This document shows positions 34,023 through 47,116 of a DNA stretch of 64,000 bases, in pieces (within the stretch, counting starts at the first letter, position 1; each line of letters starts with the position of its first letter). The stretch lies in the NCBI RefSeq assembly GCF_000632715.1, contig NZ_BAWO01000008.1:36373-100372 (forward strand). The letters are read 5' to 3'. Made by a program: the position numbers and the translations under genes. This DNA is from Parageobacillus caldoxylosilyticus NBRC 107762. Lineage in GTDB: Bacteria > Bacillota > Bacilli > Bacillales > Anoxybacillaceae. The notes beneath the pieces were generated by a model. The model worked only from the letters and a program-made list of their open reading frames with translations, ran no database searches and had not been told where the DNA came from.

Positions 34023-36881
34023 TTATTGTTCTTTTTTCGTTAATGCACATCGAATAATGCGTTCTTGCTCTTTCCGGTGAACAACAGGATCGCCTTCTGC
34101 CGGGCTTGCCCGTCTGCGTCGGCCGATGTAGCTGACATCTACTCCATCCGGTGCGATTTCGCGCAGTCTTGGCTCCATATAACCCCAGCTTCCCATGTTT
34201 TGCGGTTCTTCTTGCATCCAGACGATTTCTTTGACATTTGGATAACGCACGAAAATCGCCTGCAGCTCTTCTTTCGGGAATGGATATAATTCTTCGACGC
34301 GTACGACGTGGAGCCAATCGAGTCCTTCCATTTTATTGATTTGCTCTGCTAAATCAATCATCAGTTTTCCAGTACCTAAAATAATTCTCTCGACTTTTTC
34401 ATGATCTTTGCCAAGCCCTGTTTGTTCAAGGACTGGATGGAACTGACCGTTGGTAAACTCTTCCACCTCCGACGCTGCTAACGGGTGACGCAGCAAGCTT
34501 TTTGGCGTCATCAGCACTAACGGACGGACTTCTTCCCTTTGCAAAATGCCTGCTTGTCGGCGCAAAATATGGAAGTACTGCGCAGCGGTAGACAAGTTTG
34601 CTACTGTCCAGTTGTTTTCCGCCGCCAGTTGCAAAAACCGTTCTAAACGGCCGCTCGAATGTTCCGGCCCTTGCCCTTCATAACCATGCGGCAGCAGCAT
34701 GACGAGACCGGATTTTTGCCCCCATTTCGCACGTCCGGATGAAATAAACTGGTCAAACATCACTTGCGCCATGTTGGCAAAATCGCCAAATTGCGCTTCC
34801 CACAGCACAAGCGTTTCCGGAGCAAAGACGTTATAGCCATATTCATAACCGAGCACAGCTGCTTCTGTCAACGGGCTGTTGTAGACGACAAAAGAAGCTT
34901 TCGCATCGCTGATGTGGTGCAGCGGAACAAACTCCTTGCCCGTTTTCATATCATGAAGCACGAGATGGCGCTGAGCGAACGTACCGCGCTGTGAATCCTG
35001 TCCAGTGAGGCGGATCGGCACGCCATCGCGTAAAATTGTTGCAAAAGCAAGAATTTCCGCATGCGCCCAGTCCACTTTCCCTTTGCCGTCAAACACTCCT
35101 TCACGCCGTTTTAAGATGCGCTCTAGCTTATTAAACACGTGAAAATCGGCAGGGAACTGCAGCAATTCTTTGTTTAACCGCTGCAATATATCTTTTTCCA
35201 CGGACGTTCTGACAACCGGCAATTTGCATGCAACCGTTTTCGGCGGATCCATAATAAAATCGAGCTTCGATTCATCTTTTGGAACTTTTTCATACGCAAT
35301 TTTCAGTCTTTCCGCTACTTCCCGTTCCATTTCTTCTACCGCTTCTTTTGCAACAATGCCTTTTGCGATCAGCTTTTGCGCGTAAAGCTGACGAACGGTT
35401 GGATGTTGCTGAATGATGCTGTACATCGTCGGATTTGTCGCCATCGGTTCATCCATTTCGTTATGGCCAAAACGGCGATACCCGATTAAATCGATGACAA
35501 AATCTTTTTTGAAGCGCTGACGGTAGGCAAAAGCAAGATTGGCCGCCGCCAGGCATGCTTCCGGATCATCGGCGTTCACATGCACAATCGGCACTTCAAA
35601 TCCTTTGGCAATATCGGACGCATATTTTGTCGAACGAGAATCATAGCTTTCTGTCGTAAAACCGATCATATTATTAGCAATAATATGAATCGATCCACCC
35701 GTCCGATACCCTTGCAATTGGCTCAAATTCAATGTTTCGGCCACAATTCCTTGCCCAGGGAATGCCGCGTCTCCGTGAATCATAATCGCAAACGACGAAT
35801 CCGTATTTTGCAGTGGTTTTCCGGCGTTTTTGCGATTTTCCTGAGCGGCGCGCGTAAAGCCTAACACAACCGGATTCACGACTTCCAGATGGCTTGGATT
35901 GTTTGCCAGCGTAATTCTTATTGTATGTTCATTTTCATTGCGCAGACGGCGAGCCGCCCCTAAATGGTATTTCACATCCCCCGTCCAGCCGTAGGTAATG
36001 GCTACCGATCCTTCCGAAGGAATAAAATCTTTGCTTTCCGCGTGCTGGAATTCGGCAAAAATCATTTCATATGGTTTGCCAAGGACGTGGGCAAGCACAT
36101 TCAAACGGCCGCGGTGCGCCATGCCAATATTTACCGCATTGATTTCCTTTTCAATCGACTGGCGAACAAGTTCGTCTAATAGCGGCACCATAGCATCTAA
36201 ACCTTCAATCGAAAACCGCTTTTGTCCGACAAATGTACGATGAATAAATTTTTCAAATCCTTCCACTTCCGTAAGGCGGCGGAGCAATGCCACTCTCTCA
36301 TCGCTTGTTAAACTCGGATAATATGCTCCTGACTCAATTTGTTGGATGAGCCAGTTTTTTTCCTCCAAATTATGTACTTGTGAAAATTCAAACGCAATTT
36401 TATCTGTATATACTTTCCGTAAATGATTAATGGCATCCAATCCATTTTTGACATGCGCCGGTGCATGCGGACAAAGAAACGCGACAGGAATTTGTTTTAA
36501 ATCTTCCTCCGTCAAATCATATTCGCTTAATTCGATGCGGCGCGTGTCTTTATTTTGTTTGTTTAATGGGTTAATATCGGCTGCCAGATGGCCGTAACGG
36601 CGGATATTGTCCGCTAGTTTTACAGCAGCAACAAGCTTGCTGAATATCGTTGGATTTTCCGGGAGACGGAACGTCTGATGCGTTTTGGCGATCTCCTCGC
36701 TTGGCACAAACGGTTCTGTTTCCGTTGTCGGAGCTCCCCACTGCTCGAATAATTGCCTCAACTCAGGGTCAACCCTGTCTGGATCCTCAAGATACTGCTC
36801 ATACATTTCCATCACGTACCCGAGGTTTGGCCCATAAAATTGACTCCATGGTTGTGCATCGTTGATCGTCTGCTTTGCCAT
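34023..36881 (-). CDS. odhA: 2-oxoglutarate dehydrogenase E1
   Basis: 952-residue ThDP-dependent decarboxylase: N-terminal [17 protein letters not shown], ThDP/Mg site [18 protein letters not shown] with NNMIGFTT, the transketolase-like half with [20 protein letters not shown], and the C-terminal [12 protein letters not shown]. The ATG at 36881 is 8 nt from GGAGG. Transcribed with odhB. A cre box and a long inverted repeat lie in the leader region, so catabolite control is probable. Confidence 0.96.
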   Translation of the reverse strand: MAKQTINDAQPWSQFYGPNLGYVMEMYEQYLEDPDRVDPELRQLFEQWGAPTTETEPFVPSEEIAKTHQTFRLPENPTIFSKLVAAVKLADNIRRYGHLAADINPLNKQNKDTRRIELSEYDLTEEDLKQIPVAFLCPHAPAHVKNGLDAINHLRKVYTDKIAFEFSQVHNLEEKNWLIQQIESGAYYPSLTSDERVALLRRLTEVEGFEKFIHRTFVGQKRFSIEGLDAMVPLLDELVRQSIEKEINAVNIGMAHRGRLNVLAHVLGKPYEMIFAEFQHAESKDFIPSEGSVAITYGWTGDVKYHLGAARRLRNENEHTIRITLANNPSHLEVVNPVVLGFTRAAQENRKNAGKPLQNTDSSFAIMIHGDAAFPGQGIVAETLNLSQLQGYRTGGSIHIIANNMIGFTTESYDSRSTKYASDIAKGFEVPIVHVNADDPEACLAAANLAFAYRQRFKKDFVIDLIGYRRFGHNEMDEPMATNPTMYSIIQQHPTVRQLYAQKLIAKGIVAKEAVEEMEREVAERLKIAYEKVPKDESKLDFIMDPPKTVACKLPVVRTSVEKDILQRLNKELLQFPADFHVFNKLERILKRREGVFDGKGKVDWAHAEILAFATILRDGVPIRLTGQDSQRGTFAQRHLVLHDMKTGKEFVPLHHISDAKASFVVYNSPLTEAAVLGYEYGYNVFAPETLVLWEAQFGDFANMAQVMFDQFISSGRAKWGQKSGLVMLLPHGYEGQGPEHSSGRLERFLQLAAENNWTVANLSTAAQYFHILRRQAGILQREEVRPLVLMTPKSLLRHPLAASEVEEFTNGQFHPVLEQTGLGKDHEKVERIILGTGKLMIDLAEQINKMEGLDWLHVVRVEELYPFPKEELQAIFVRYPNVKEIVWMQEEPQNMGSWGYMEPRLREIAPDGVDVSYIGRRRRASPAEGDPVVHRKEQERIIRCALTKKEQ

Positions 36882-36905
36882 TATAAAAACCTCCAACCAG
36901 TTTTC

Positions 36906-36996
36906 GTTTATTTGGGATCGTTTGGCGCCCCCATACGCATCAAGAAAAATTGCGAACAGGGCCCGCTTGCCTTCTTCTCATTGTTCCCAAATAAAC
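36906..36996 (-). promoter_or_regulatory. Long-range 12-bp inverted repeat in the odhA leader
   Basis: GTTTATTTGGGA (36906-36917) is the exact complement of TCCCAAATAAAC (36985-36996). In the RNA these would close a 67-nt loop just upstream of the odhA SD. The loop has its own GC-rich pairing around GGGCCC. No known riboswitch class is recognised. Confidence 0.5.
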
Positions 36997-37009
36997 AAGG
37001 AAATAACTT

Positions 37010-37023
37010 TATAAACGTTTTCA
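37010..37023 (-). promoter_or_regulatory. cre box (CcpA site) of odhAB
   Basis: TGAAAACGTTTATA on the minus strand matches the cre consensus TGWNANCGNTNWCA at all but one defined position. It lies downstream of a possible -10 TACAAT (~37030-37035). CcpA repression of odhAB is known in B. subtilis. Confidence 0.62.
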
Positions 37024-37150
37024 ATGTATATTGTAGCACTATCATTCATTAAAATCGACGATTAAACATGAAAATCTCCAATAATTTATTTTTTTTTTTG
37101 AAAAAAGAGAAAAAAAGTGGCAGCGATAGAACGCACGCAACAATCCATAA

Positions 37151-39130
37151 TCATGATATTTTAAATTTTTCTACTAGTTTTTGCAGCTGCCGGCTCATCT
37201 CGCTTAATTTTTCTGCCGATTCCGTCACCGTTCCTAACGCCTGCAGCTGATCATCGGCGGATGCCGCTACTTCTTCCGCCGCTGCCGCGGACTGCTGAGC
37301 GACGGCGGAAATATTTTGCATCGCTCCAATGACATCCTCTTTGCTTTCATTCATTCGCTTTGCTTCTTCTGTAATTTCGGCAATCGCTGTTGTTAACTCT
37401 TCCATCATCGTGACGATCTTGACAAATGAATCGCCTGTTGTGTGGACAGCTTGCTGCTGCTGTTCGTACATGTCTTTCGAGTGATTCACCGCCTGCATCG
37501 CCAGACTCACTTGCTGCTGAATCACGGCAATCGTTTGGTGGATCAGCTCGGTTGCCCTTGCCGACTGCTCCGCTAATTTGCGCACCTCATCCGCGACGAC
37601 GGCGAATCCTTTTCCATGTTCTCCCGCCCGTGCCGCTTCAATACTCGCATTTAAGGCAAGCAAATTCGTCTGTCCGGAAATGGCTGTAATTGTTTGGATC
37701 ACCCCATCAATTTCTTCCATCTTTCTTACTAAATCTTTCATTACTTTTTCTACCGCAAATAGTTCTTTTTTCGCCTCATCGGATTTTAGCTGCAGCATAT
37801 TTAAATTTTCTAGGCCGTCATAACTAGCCGCTTTCGTTTCATTCGACAGCGTTTGCATGTTTGCCGTCGACTGTGTTACCGTTTCGATTTGTGCAGACAA
37901 CGCCGCTGTCCGTTCATTGATCGTATCTAAATCGCCCGCTTGCTCCGTCGTTCCTTTGGCAATATCATTAATGGCGCTGGCCACTTGTTCGCTTGTCGCC
38001 ATCGTTTCCTCGGAAACAGAACTAAGGTGGTCAGCGGAGGCGGCGAGCTCCTCTACCGATTCATTGACTTGCTGAATGAGGGCCCGCATTTGCGCAATCA
38101 TATGATTGAAGTGATCGGCCAGCTGCCCTATTTCGTCTTTTGATTTTACGCGCACATGCACCGTTAAATCCCCTTCTGCGACTTTTTCAGCTTGGTGCTG
38201 AAGCGCAATGACCGGTTTCGAAATCGAACGGGCGAGGAAATAAATAACAACAATGGCAAGCAATAATGCGGCCACGGTGATGATAAACATTTTCATGGCA
38301 AGGGAATTGCTCATCGCCAATAAATCTCTTTCTTTATATACGGTGCCGACTTTCCATCCGAGTTCAGGAATCGTCGTAAAGTACACCACCCGCTTTTCGT
38401 TCCCGGATGTATATGTATAAAAGCCGCTTTTATTCTTTAACATATATTGGACTTCCGCGTTTTTCGCCATATTTTTTCCCTTATATTGCGGATGAACGAT
38501 CGCGACTCCCTTGCTGTCAAACAGCACAGGGTACCCATGGTAGCCAACCTCGCTATTGTTGACAATTCTCTCCACTGCATCCAGCGTCATATCGATCCCG
38601 AGCACAGCGATGACGCGGCCGTTTTCTGTTACCGCTTTTGCCAATGTCACGATATTTTTTCCTGTTATCGCATCGATGTATGGCTCGGTCCAAACGACTC
38701 GATCCTGGTTTTCCGCCGCTGTTTTATACCATGGACGCGAAGTCGGGTCATAGCCGTCAGGCAATGGCGCTGCCGGCGTCGTATACATTTTTTTCGCGGC
38801 CGTTCCAATGTAGGCAAGTTGAACGTTTTCGTGGATTTTTAAAAATGTGCGAAACTGCCGGTCAAGCAGCGGCCAGGCATCTTCTTTTTTGATCATTTCC
38901 TCGACGATAGGCGATTCGCTAAACTGAAGCAAGCTATTTTCCTCGCTTTGAAAACTGTCGCGAATATCGCCTAGCACCCCGTTTAAAATGGATTGTGCGC
39001 GTTTTTCAACGTCCTGGCGGATCATTTTTTTTGTTTCGACCACTCCGACAATCTGGGTAGCGGCCAGGGAAACAATCATTAGCAATGCCATTAGAATGAT
39101 CAACTTGATCCGCAATGTTTTAAACACCAC
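37151..39130 (-). CDS. Methyl-accepting chemotaxis protein with dCache sensor (McpC-like)
   Basis: 659 residues. TM1 at about 8-30, extracellular double Cache domain (~35-280) with the ligand motif [11 protein letters not shown] and [12 protein letters not shown]2 at about 283-303, HAMP, and the cytoplasmic signalling hairpin with [20 protein letters not shown]. The RPWY motif is typical of Cache domains that bind amino acids or amines. Adjacent ykwB and ykwC flank mcpC in B. subtilis, so this is likely the McpC counterpart. The start is GTG 39130 with GGGGAG upstream. Confidence 0.88.
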   Translation of the reverse strand: MVFKTLRIKLIILMALLMIVSLAATQIVGVVETKKMIRQDVEKRAQSILNGVLGDIRDSFQSEENSLLQFSESPIVEEMIKKEDAWPLLDRQFRTFLKIHENVQLAYIGTAAKKMYTTPAAPLPDGYDPTSRPWYKTAAENQDRVVWTEPYIDAITGKNIVTLAKAVTENGRVIAVLGIDMTLDAVERIVNNSEVGYHGYPVLFDSKGVAIVHPQYKGKNMAKNAEVQYMLKNKSGFYTYTSGNEKRVVYFTTIPELGWKVGTVYKERDLLAMSNSLAMKMFIITVAALLLAIVVIYFLARSISKPVIALQHQAEKVAEGDLTVHVRVKSKDEIGQLADHFNHMIAQMRALIQQVNESVEELAASADHLSSVSEETMATSEQVASAINDIAKGTTEQAGDLDTINERTAALSAQIETVTQSTANMQTLSNETKAASYDGLENLNMLQLKSDEAKKELFAVEKVMKDLVRKMEEIDGVIQTITAISGQTNLLALNASIEAARAGEHGKGFAVVADEVRKLAEQSARATELIHQTIAVIQQQVSLAMQAVNHSKDMYEQQQQAVHTTGDSFVKIVTMMEELTTAIAEITEEAKRMNESKEDVIGAMQNISAVAQQSAAAAEEVAASADDQLQALGTVTESAEKLSEMSRQLQKLVEKFKIS

Positions 39131-39285
39131 TTTGTTTCTCCCCTTTTTTGTCGAAATTTGCCTTCATTATACAAAGGACTATCGTCATGCGTCTATAGGA
39201 GCAGATTCTTATTCAGCGCATGAAGCACGGGCAAAAACGAGACAATAAGAAAGAAATCTTAACGGACAGGCAGGTGAGAGACGAT

Positions 39286-39476
39286 ATGGGGCTATCGAAC
39301 GGGATGGATATATTTTTGATATCGAATATAGCGTCATCCAGCAAAAAGGGGCACTGCATGTATACCGCGACGGGGTGCTGATTGATGAAGTAACGTTCCA
39401 TTTCACTGGAAAAAAGCCGAACGAACAGCAAATCGAATCATTAATCGATCATTATATCGATCAGCGCAGCGACTAA
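39286..39476 (+). pseudogene. Small YbxH-like gene with a one-base shift after the start codon
   Basis: SD AGGTGAGAG and ATG 39286 are well placed, but the ATG frame is meaningless. The frame one base off reads GAIERDGYIFDIEYSVIQQK, continues with HVYRDGVLIDEVTFHFTGKK, and ends at 39476. A single extra G in the G4 run after AT (ATGGGG[G]CT) would join start and body as MGAIERDG. This resembles the small B. subtilis protein YbxH as I remember it. Either a recent deletion in a G-tract, a sequencing error, or translational slippage. Confidence 0.6.
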
Positions 39477-39502
39477 ACTGCTGTACAAACAGCAGTTTTT
39501 TC
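39475..39502 (+). terminator. Terminator after the YbxH-like gene
   Basis: AAACTGCTGT/ACAGCAGTTT with an ACAA loop, followed by TTTTTTC. Confidence 0.85.
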
Positions 39503-39568
39503 TTGCTGATTTTGCCATCATTCTTATATGATGGAAACAACGATAGATTGATAGACAGGGGGATGAAG

Positions 39569-40240
39569 ATGTATTGGAAAGAATTGTATGTGTTTGACGG
39601 CGATGTCCCACATAAAGCCATTATTCGCAACTATACAGAAAAGGATTTCCCGCAATTAATCCGCGTTCAGCAAGAAAGTTTTCCGCCGCCGTTTCCGTCC
39701 GAACTGTGGTGGAATGAAGAGCAGCTTACTAATCATGTTTCTCTTTTCCCTGAAGGAGCACTTTGCGTGGAAGTAGACGGACGCATTGTCGGATCGATGA
39801 CCGGCCTGCTTGTCGATTTCGACCCGAGCCACCCGACGCATACGTGGAAAGAAATAACAGATGGCGGCTATATCCGCAATCACCGACCTGATGGAAACAC
39901 ATTATATGTTGTCGATATTTGCGTTTCCCCTCCTTACCGTAAACTGGGGCTTGGAAAATGGCTAATGCAATCGATGTATGAAGTAGTCATCCGCTTAAAT
40001 GTCGACCGCCTCCTTGGCGGCGGGAGAATGCCTGGCTATCACCGCCATGCTGAGCGACTATCGGCAGCGCAATATCTCGAAAAAGTATTAAAAGGAGAGC
40101 TGAAGGATCCTGTTATCACCTTTTTATTGCGGTGCGGCCGCACCCCGATTCAAGTCATCGAAAATTATTTAGAAGACGAAGAGTCTCTCAATTATGCTGT
40201 GCTCATGGAGTGGCGCAACCCGTTTAAGCGCTGTGTATAA
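39569..40240 (+). CDS. ykwB: GNAT acetyltransferase YkwB
   Basis: 223 residues; acetyl-CoA-binding GNAT core with DICVSPPYRKLGLGKWL (Q/RxxGxG/A pyrophosphate loop) and the long N-terminal ESFPPPFPSELWWNEEQL matching B. subtilis YkwB. Substrate unknown. ATG 39569 lies 6 nt from AGGGGG; the ATG six bases upstream abuts the SD. Neighbouring the chemoreceptor gene as in B. subtilis. Confidence 0.88.
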   Translation: MYWKELYVFDGDVPHKAIIRNYTEKDFPQLIRVQQESFPPPFPSELWWNEEQLTNHVSLFPEGALCVEVDGRIVGSMTGLLVDFDPSHPTHTWKEITDGGYIRNHRPDGNTLYVVDICVSPPYRKLGLGKWLMQSMYEVVIRLNVDRLLGGGRMPGYHRHAERLSAAQYLEKVLKGELKDPVITFLLRCGRTPIQVIENYLEDEESLNYAVLMEWRNPFKRCV

Positions 40241-40324
40241 AAATTTAGCAGTTTATGAGAGAAGGATTTTATTGCAGACGCCGCGAATAAGAAGGGAAAG
40301 GATAATAGAAGGGAACGACTGGCG

Positions 40325-40876
40325 ATGAAGCCCATTTCCTATGACAATCCATTAGCTCCTTTGCTTATTCGCAATCATCTTTTTTCATTAATTCCGCCGT
40401 ATGTTGATCACCTCATTGTGTTATGCATCGGCAGCAACCGCATTAACGGGGACAGTTTAGGGCCGTTTGTCGGAACCCTGTTGGCCAATCTTTATTCGAA
40501 ACATATGACTGTCATCGGGAACTTGAAACAACCGGTCGATGCGATGAACATAAAAGAAATGATAAAACAAATCCGTACAACCCCATCAACATATACGATT
40601 GCGATTGATAGCGTTGTCGGCGTTTCCGACTATATCCATACGATTGTCATCCGCGCTGGATCGCTTGCCCCAGGCTCTGCCCTTGGCAAAAAACTTCCTG
40701 CTGTCGGCGATATGAGCATTATGGGGGTAATGATGGAAGATGATAAAGACGCTGCGGCGCTTCCATATACAAACTTACATGTCGTGTATCAAATGGCAAA
40801 AGCCATCGCTCTAGGAATTTCCCTTACCGTACGGCAGCGGTTTGGCTACGAACCGGCCTCTTCTATTCTTGCTTAA
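40325..40876 (+). CDS. yyaC: YyaC family spore protease-like protein (DUF1256)
   Basis: 183 residues, LIVLCIGSNRINGDSLGPFVG at the N-terminal half, IDSVVGVSDYIHTI, PGSALGKKLPAVGDMSIMGV: the DUF1256/YyaC pattern, a single-domain relative of the GPR germination protease made during sporulation. Catalytic aspartates comparable to GPR are present (in NGDSLGP and IDSVVG). A terminator follows directly. Confidence 0.87.
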   Translation: MKPISYDNPLAPLLIRNHLFSLIPPYVDHLIVLCIGSNRINGDSLGPFVGTLLANLYSKHMTVIGNLKQPVDAMNIKEMIKQIRTTPSTYTIAIDSVVGVSDYIHTIVIRAGSLAPGSALGKKLPAVGDMSIMGVMMEDDKDAAALPYTNLHVVYQMAKAIALGISLTVRQRFGYEPASSILA

Positions 40877-40884
40877 GAAAAAAC

Positions 40885-40920
40885 TAGCGGTGAAGAAGCC
40901 ACTTCACCGCTAATTTTTTA
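40885..40920. terminator. Terminator between yyaC and ptsI
   Basis: TAGCGGTGAAG/CTTCACCGCTA stem between convergent genes, A-rich on the left and TTTTTT on the right. Confidence 0.85.
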
Positions 40921-42639
40921 TTCAATATGAAATGTTTGTTTTACAAACGCCACAACCTCTTCGGCCGTGTTCATCGAGAGGACGGTTTCTTTAAAGCGCG
41001 CTGCTTCTTCTTTCGATAATTTTTTCATTTGCGCGCGCGCCCGCAAAATGGAAGTCGCACTCATGCTGAATTCGTCCAATCCTAACCCAAGCAAAATCGG
41101 AATGGCAATCGCATCGCCCGCCATTTCTCCGCACATTCCGGCCCATTTTCCTTCTTTATGCGCCGCATCAATGACGTTGCTAATAAGGCGCAAAATCGCT
41201 GGATTATACGGTTGGTAAAGGTAGGAAACACGTTCGTTCATGCGGTCGGCCGCCATCGTATACTGAATTAAGTCATTGGTGCCGATGCTAAAGAAATCGA
41301 CTTCTTTGGCAAATTGATCGGCAAGCACCGCAGCCGCCGGAATTTCCACCATCATGCCGACTTCAATATCGTCAGCCACTGGTACGCCTTCACGCTCCAG
41401 TTTTTCTTTTTCTTCTAAAAGAATCGACTTCGCTTGGCGAAATTCATCAAGCGTCGCAATCATCGGGAACATAATTTTCAAATTCCCGTACACGCTTGCC
41501 CGCAGCAAGGCGCGAAGCTGCGTGCGGAACATATCTTGCATTTCTAAGCAAAGGCGGATGGCGCGGAATCCTAAAAACGGGTTCATTTCTTTTGGCAGAT
41601 CTAAATATGGCAATTCCTTATCGCCGCCGATGTCCAGCGTGCGCACGACAACTGGTTTTCCTTCCATTCGCTCCAGCACCGTTTTATAGGCTTCAAATTG
41701 TTCTTCCTCTGTCGGCAGCTCGGAACGGCCCATGTATAAAAATTCCGTACGGTACAGCCCGATTCCTTCCGCCCCGTTTTCCAGTACCCCTTTGACATCA
41801 TCCGGCGTACCGATATTTGCAGCAAGTTCGACATGATAGCCGTCGCTTGTCACCGTTTTTTCATGAACGAGCTTCGCCCATTCCGCTCTTTGCGCTTCAT
41901 AGCGCGCGCGTTTTTCCTCGTAGTGGGCAAGCACGTCCGGCGTCGGATTGACAACAACTTGTCCATCTAGTCCATCGATAATAACGATATCACCATTTTG
42001 CACTTCCGCTGTCACTTGTTTTGTGCCGACAACTGCCGGGATTTCCATTGATCTTGCCATAATAGCAGAATGGGATGTACGTCCTCCGACATCTGTAGCA
42101 AACCCTTTGACATATTGACGGTTTAACTGAGCCGTATCAGACGGGGTTAAATCTTCCGCGACAATGATGACTTCTTCGGCAATCAAGCTCGGATTCGAAA
42201 TCGCCACTCCAAGAAGATGGGCAAGTACGCGTTTGGTGACATCGCGGATGTCAGCAGCGCGTTCCTTCATATATTCGTTATCCATCGCTTCAAACATGGA
42301 AATGAACATCGATGCGGTTTCATGCAATGCATATTCGGCGTTTACCTTTTCAGTTTGGATTTTTTCTTTTACCGGATTTAGTAATTCCGGATCATCTAAT
42401 ACAAGCAGATGAGCGGCAAAAATCGCTGCTTTGTCTTCACCTAATTGCTTTAACGCATGCCGTTTGATGGCTTCGAGCTCTTCCTTGGCTTGTGCTACCG
42501 CTGTTTCGAAACGCGCCACTTCTGTTTGTGGATCCACAATTTCTTTTTTCTCTACAACAAGGTTAGGGGTTTCTAAGCGGTACGCCTTCGCAATGGCGAT
42601 ACCGCTCGATGCAGCAATCCCTTGGATCGTCTTTGTCAT
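40918..42639 (-). CDS. ptsI: PTS Enzyme I
   Basis: 573 residues; phosphoenolpyruvate-protein phosphotransferase that phosphorylates HPr. The active His is H190 in [13 protein letters not shown]; the PEP-binding barrel has [15 protein letters not shown] and [13 protein letters not shown] with the catalytic Cys in GMCGEMAGD. The start ATG shares one base with the ptsH stop, giving translational coupling. Confidence 0.97.
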   Translation of the reverse strand: MTKTIQGIAASSGIAIAKAYRLETPNLVVEKKEIVDPQTEVARFETAVAQAKEELEAIKRHALKQLGEDKAAIFAAHLLVLDDPELLNPVKEKIQTEKVNAEYALHETASMFISMFEAMDNEYMKERAADIRDVTKRVLAHLLGVAISNPSLIAEEVIIVAEDLTPSDTAQLNRQYVKGFATDVGGRTSHSAIMARSMEIPAVVGTKQVTAEVQNGDIVIIDGLDGQVVVNPTPDVLAHYEEKRARYEAQRAEWAKLVHEKTVTSDGYHVELAANIGTPDDVKGVLENGAEGIGLYRTEFLYMGRSELPTEEEQFEAYKTVLERMEGKPVVVRTLDIGGDKELPYLDLPKEMNPFLGFRAIRLCLEMQDMFRTQLRALLRASVYGNLKIMFPMIATLDEFRQAKSILLEEKEKLEREGVPVADDIEVGMMVEIPAAAVLADQFAKEVDFFSIGTNDLIQYTMAADRMNERVSYLYQPYNPAILRLISNVIDAAHKEGKWAGMCGEMAGDAIAIPILLGLGLDEFSMSATSILRARAQMKKLSKEEAARFKETVLSMNTAEEVVAFVKQTFHIE

Positions 42640-42905
42640 TATTGTGCAAGGCCTTCCTTAGATAAAGTTTCTGTCAATGCTGCCATCGCTTCTGCTGCAT
42701 CTGCCCCCTCGACCGTAATTTTGATTTCAGCTCCTTTTGGAATGCCTAAAGACATAACGCCCATAATCGATTTTAAGTTTACCGTTTTGCCGTTGTACTC
42801 TAAATGAATGTCGCTGTTGAATTTGCTCGCTGTTTGAACAAGAATCGTTGCCGGGCGAGCATGGATTCCAGATTCTGAAGTTACTTTAAACACTTTTTCA
42901 GCCAT
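42639..42905 (-). CDS. ptsH: PTS phosphocarrier HPr
   Basis: 88 residues. H15 in SGIHARPAT is the EI phosphorylation site and S46 in [12 protein letters not shown] is the HPr kinase site through which HPr-Ser-P acts with CcpA. ATG 42905 gives MAEKVFKV, the standard start; AGGGG lies ~10 nt upstream. Second gene of ptsGHI. Confidence 0.97.
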   Translation of the reverse strand: MAEKVFKVTSESGIHARPATILVQTASKFNSDIHLEYNGKTVNLKSIMGVMSLGIPKGAEIKITVEGADAAEAMAALTETLSKEGLAQ

Positions 42906-43011
42906 TGTCATCATTCCCCTTTTCCTTATATTTTTCTTTGTCATCATACCAAATAATATTGTCTTTCTTCAATGAAGAACTAATGAAATTCGCCGAAGAA
43001 AATTCACACCG

Positions 43012-45147
<2,136 letters not shown>

Positions 45148-45151
45148 TCAT

Positions 45152-45280
45152 AAAAAACAAAGGCATAAGCAAAGAACGACAAAAATAGAACGCTTACAAC
45201 AAGAGAAATAAATAACCTCTCTTGTTGCCGCCCTACTTTGTCTTCTTTACTCATGCCTGATCGAATCAGTAACACGTAAA
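45152..45280 (-). promoter_or_regulatory. ptsG leader: RAT antiterminator element overlapping an intrinsic terminator
   Basis: On the minus strand ACGTGTTACTGATTCGATCA followed by GGCATGAGT (45248-45277) is the RAT sequence of the glcT-ptsG system. Its 3' half, GGCATGAGTAAAG (to about 45247), can pair, with two G-U pairs, with CTTTGCTTATGCC (45162-45174), which is followed by TTTGTTTTTT. A perfect inner hairpin ACAAGAGA-loop-TCTCTTGT (45193-45223) lies inside. Binding of GlcT to RAT would block the terminator. Confidence 0.82.
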
Positions 45281-45291
45281 GCGAGACAATT

Positions 45292-46149
45292 TTATTCGAT
45301 TGTTTCCGCTTCCTTTTTCGACAATCTTTGCAAATGCATCGTTAAATATACGGCTTCTGCGTCGTCTACTGGCATTTGCAACGTTTGTTGCATCACTTTT
45401 ATTAATTTCCACGCCGTATTATAGCATAGTGGATACGCTTCTTTCAAGATTTTCGACAATTTTTTTGGTTCTTCGACTTTTTCCCCTTTTTTGATCCGTT
45501 CAATCGCATAGCGCAAATGACGGACAAACCTCAAATAATGAATGCTGTTGTGATCGATCGTAATATCCAATTGTTGTTCGACAATTTGGACAAGCTTGGC
45601 AATCAATTGGGAATGTTGGTTGACTTCAGAAAGGCTTTGCTTGGAAATAGCGCTATGAATATGGAGTGCGATAAATCCAGCTTCCCCTTCCGGTAGCTTT
45701 ACTCCTAATTTTTTGTTAATCATCTCGACTACTTCACAGGCAATTTCGTACTCCAGCGGATATAAACTTTTCGTTTCCACTAAAAAAGGATTTTTTAAAT
45801 CGAGCTCTTGTTTCAAGCGCTTTAGTGTGAATGAAATGTGATCGGTCAGCGCAACATGAATATGCTCGTTTAACGGAGCGTTTAGTCGCTGTTTAATGTG
45901 CTGGATCACTTCATTCATCAGCCCAATAAATTCTTCATCCAGTTCCGGGAGCAATTTTTTATATTGTTCTTGTTCCCGCTCATTTTTTAAAATGAAACAT
46001 TTTTCCACCGCATTTTGTTCAATATAGTCACCTTTTTTCTTTCCAAATCCAATGCCTTTTCCTAGCAATACCACTTCATCATACGCTGGATGTGAAGCGA
46101 TCAATACGTTATTATTCAGCACTTTTTCGACACAAAACGACTCCGTCAC
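45292..46149 (-). CDS. glcT: GlcT, BglG-family transcriptional antiterminator
   Basis: 285 residues: N-terminal RNA-binding CAT domain (LNNNVLIA, GKGIGFGKKKGD), then PRD1 (~65-170) and PRD2 (~175-280). In the absence of glucose PtsG phosphorylates PRD1 and inactivates it. The start is GTG 46149 with AAAGGAG upstream. It lies directly upstream of ptsG in the same direction. Confidence 0.93.
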   Translation of the reverse strand: MTESFCVEKVLNNNVLIASHPAYDEVVLLGKGIGFGKKKGDYIEQNAVEKCFILKNEREQEQYKKLLPELDEEFIGLMNEVIQHIKQRLNAPLNEHIHVALTDHISFTLKRLKQELDLKNPFLVETKSLYPLEYEIACEVVEMINKKLGVKLPEGEAGFIALHIHSAISKQSLSEVNQHSQLIAKLVQIVEQQLDITIDHNSIHYLRFVRHLRYAIERIKKGEKVEEPKKLSKILKEAYPLCYNTAWKLIKVMQQTLQMPVDDAEAVYLTMHLQRLSKKEAETIE

Positions 46150-46190
46150 AAAAGTCCACTCCTTTAAAATGAAACGTCTGCAATATTATC

Positions 46191-46218
46191 ATCTTACTCG
46201 ACTATTATAAATTGTCAA
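46191..46218 (-). promoter_or_regulatory. SigA promoter of glcT
   Basis: TTGACA (46213-46218) and TAAGAT (46191-46196) with 16-bp spacing on the minus strand, ~40 bp before the GTG. Confidence 0.6.
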
Positions 46219-46328
46219 TGAACATGCGCTCAAATGAAAAAAATGTTAACGGGAAAGGCTGCGCTTTTTGGATAGTTTTCGATGCATCTATTCATACTAT
46301 GAGAGATTAAGAACAGGGGGGGATTGGA

Positions 46329-47093
46329 ATGCCTTACATCACCGTAGAGAAAAACGTTCATCTTTACTACGAGGAAACAGGGAGCGGAACGCCTCTTATA
46401 TTTATACATCCACCCGGAATGGGTCATGTCGTTTTCTGTCGCCAGCAATCTTTAGCCCATCATTTTCGCGTCATTATGTACGATATGCGCGGCAATGGAA
46501 AAAGCAGCTCATCGAATCGCCCTATTACCATTCCACTATTGGCCGATGATTTACACGTTTTGCTTGATGCGCTCCATATAAAACAGGCGGTGATTTGTGG
46601 CTATTCAAACGGTGGTTCGATCGCATTAGAATTTGCACTGCGCTACTCTGATAAAGTAAAAATGCTCGCTTTAATCGGAGGATTTCCTGAAGTGTGTACT
46701 CCACTGCTTCGTTACGAATTTCTGCTTGGCATCTATACAGTAAAACTCGGTGCTATATCTTTACTTGCTAACATACTGGCAAAAGCGCACGGAAGCAATA
46801 AAAAGGAAAAACGGGAAATTAAACAATATGTACAGTTAGTCAACAAACGCGATTTAGTAGACATGTATGAAAAAGGGTTAATATATCGCTGCACGACGCG
46901 ACTTTCATCGCTGCGCATGCCGCTCCTTCTTATTTACGGCGCCAGCGACTACTATATGCACCCATATGCGAAAATTTTCAAAAAAACCGTTCCCCATGCA
47001 AAGGTAGTCTACATTGACAAGGCGCGCCACCAAATTCCGATCAAACACCATTGCGAATTAAATGGAATTTTAAAGACATACTGTATAACGTAA
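46329..47093 (+). CDS. Alpha/beta hydrolase
   Basis: 254 residues. Oxyanion segment IHPPGMGHV, MRGNGKS, nucleophile elbow GYSNGGSIA (catalytic Ser), acid in GASDYYM and His in DKARHQIP: a complete triad. The substrate is unknown; the fold covers esterases and C-C bond hydrolases. SD GGGGGGG lies 7 nt before the ATG. Followed at 23 bp by a small basic-protein gene, possibly in one transcript. Confidence 0.85.
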   Translation: MPYITVEKNVHLYYEETGSGTPLIFIHPPGMGHVVFCRQQSLAHHFRVIMYDMRGNGKSSSSNRPITIPLLADDLHVLLDALHIKQAVICGYSNGGSIALEFALRYSDKVKMLALIGGFPEVCTPLLRYEFLLGIYTVKLGAISLLANILAKAHGSNKKEKREIKQYVQLVNKRDLVDMYEKGLIYRCTTRLSSLRMPLLLIYGASDYYMHPYAKIFKKTVPHAKVVYIDKARHQIPIKHHCELNGILKTYCIT

Positions 47094-47116
47094 TATGGAA
47101 AAAAGGAGGAAACACT

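Noticed and set aside
32716..34317. A longer OdhB with ~107 extra N-terminal residues
   Set aside because: The in-frame extension lies within odhA and has no lipoyl or other domain; the GTG at 33996 has an ideal SD and gives the conserved start.
34065..36865. Several open frames antisense to odhA
   Set aside because: Shadows of a long GC-richer gene; no SD, no recognisable domains.
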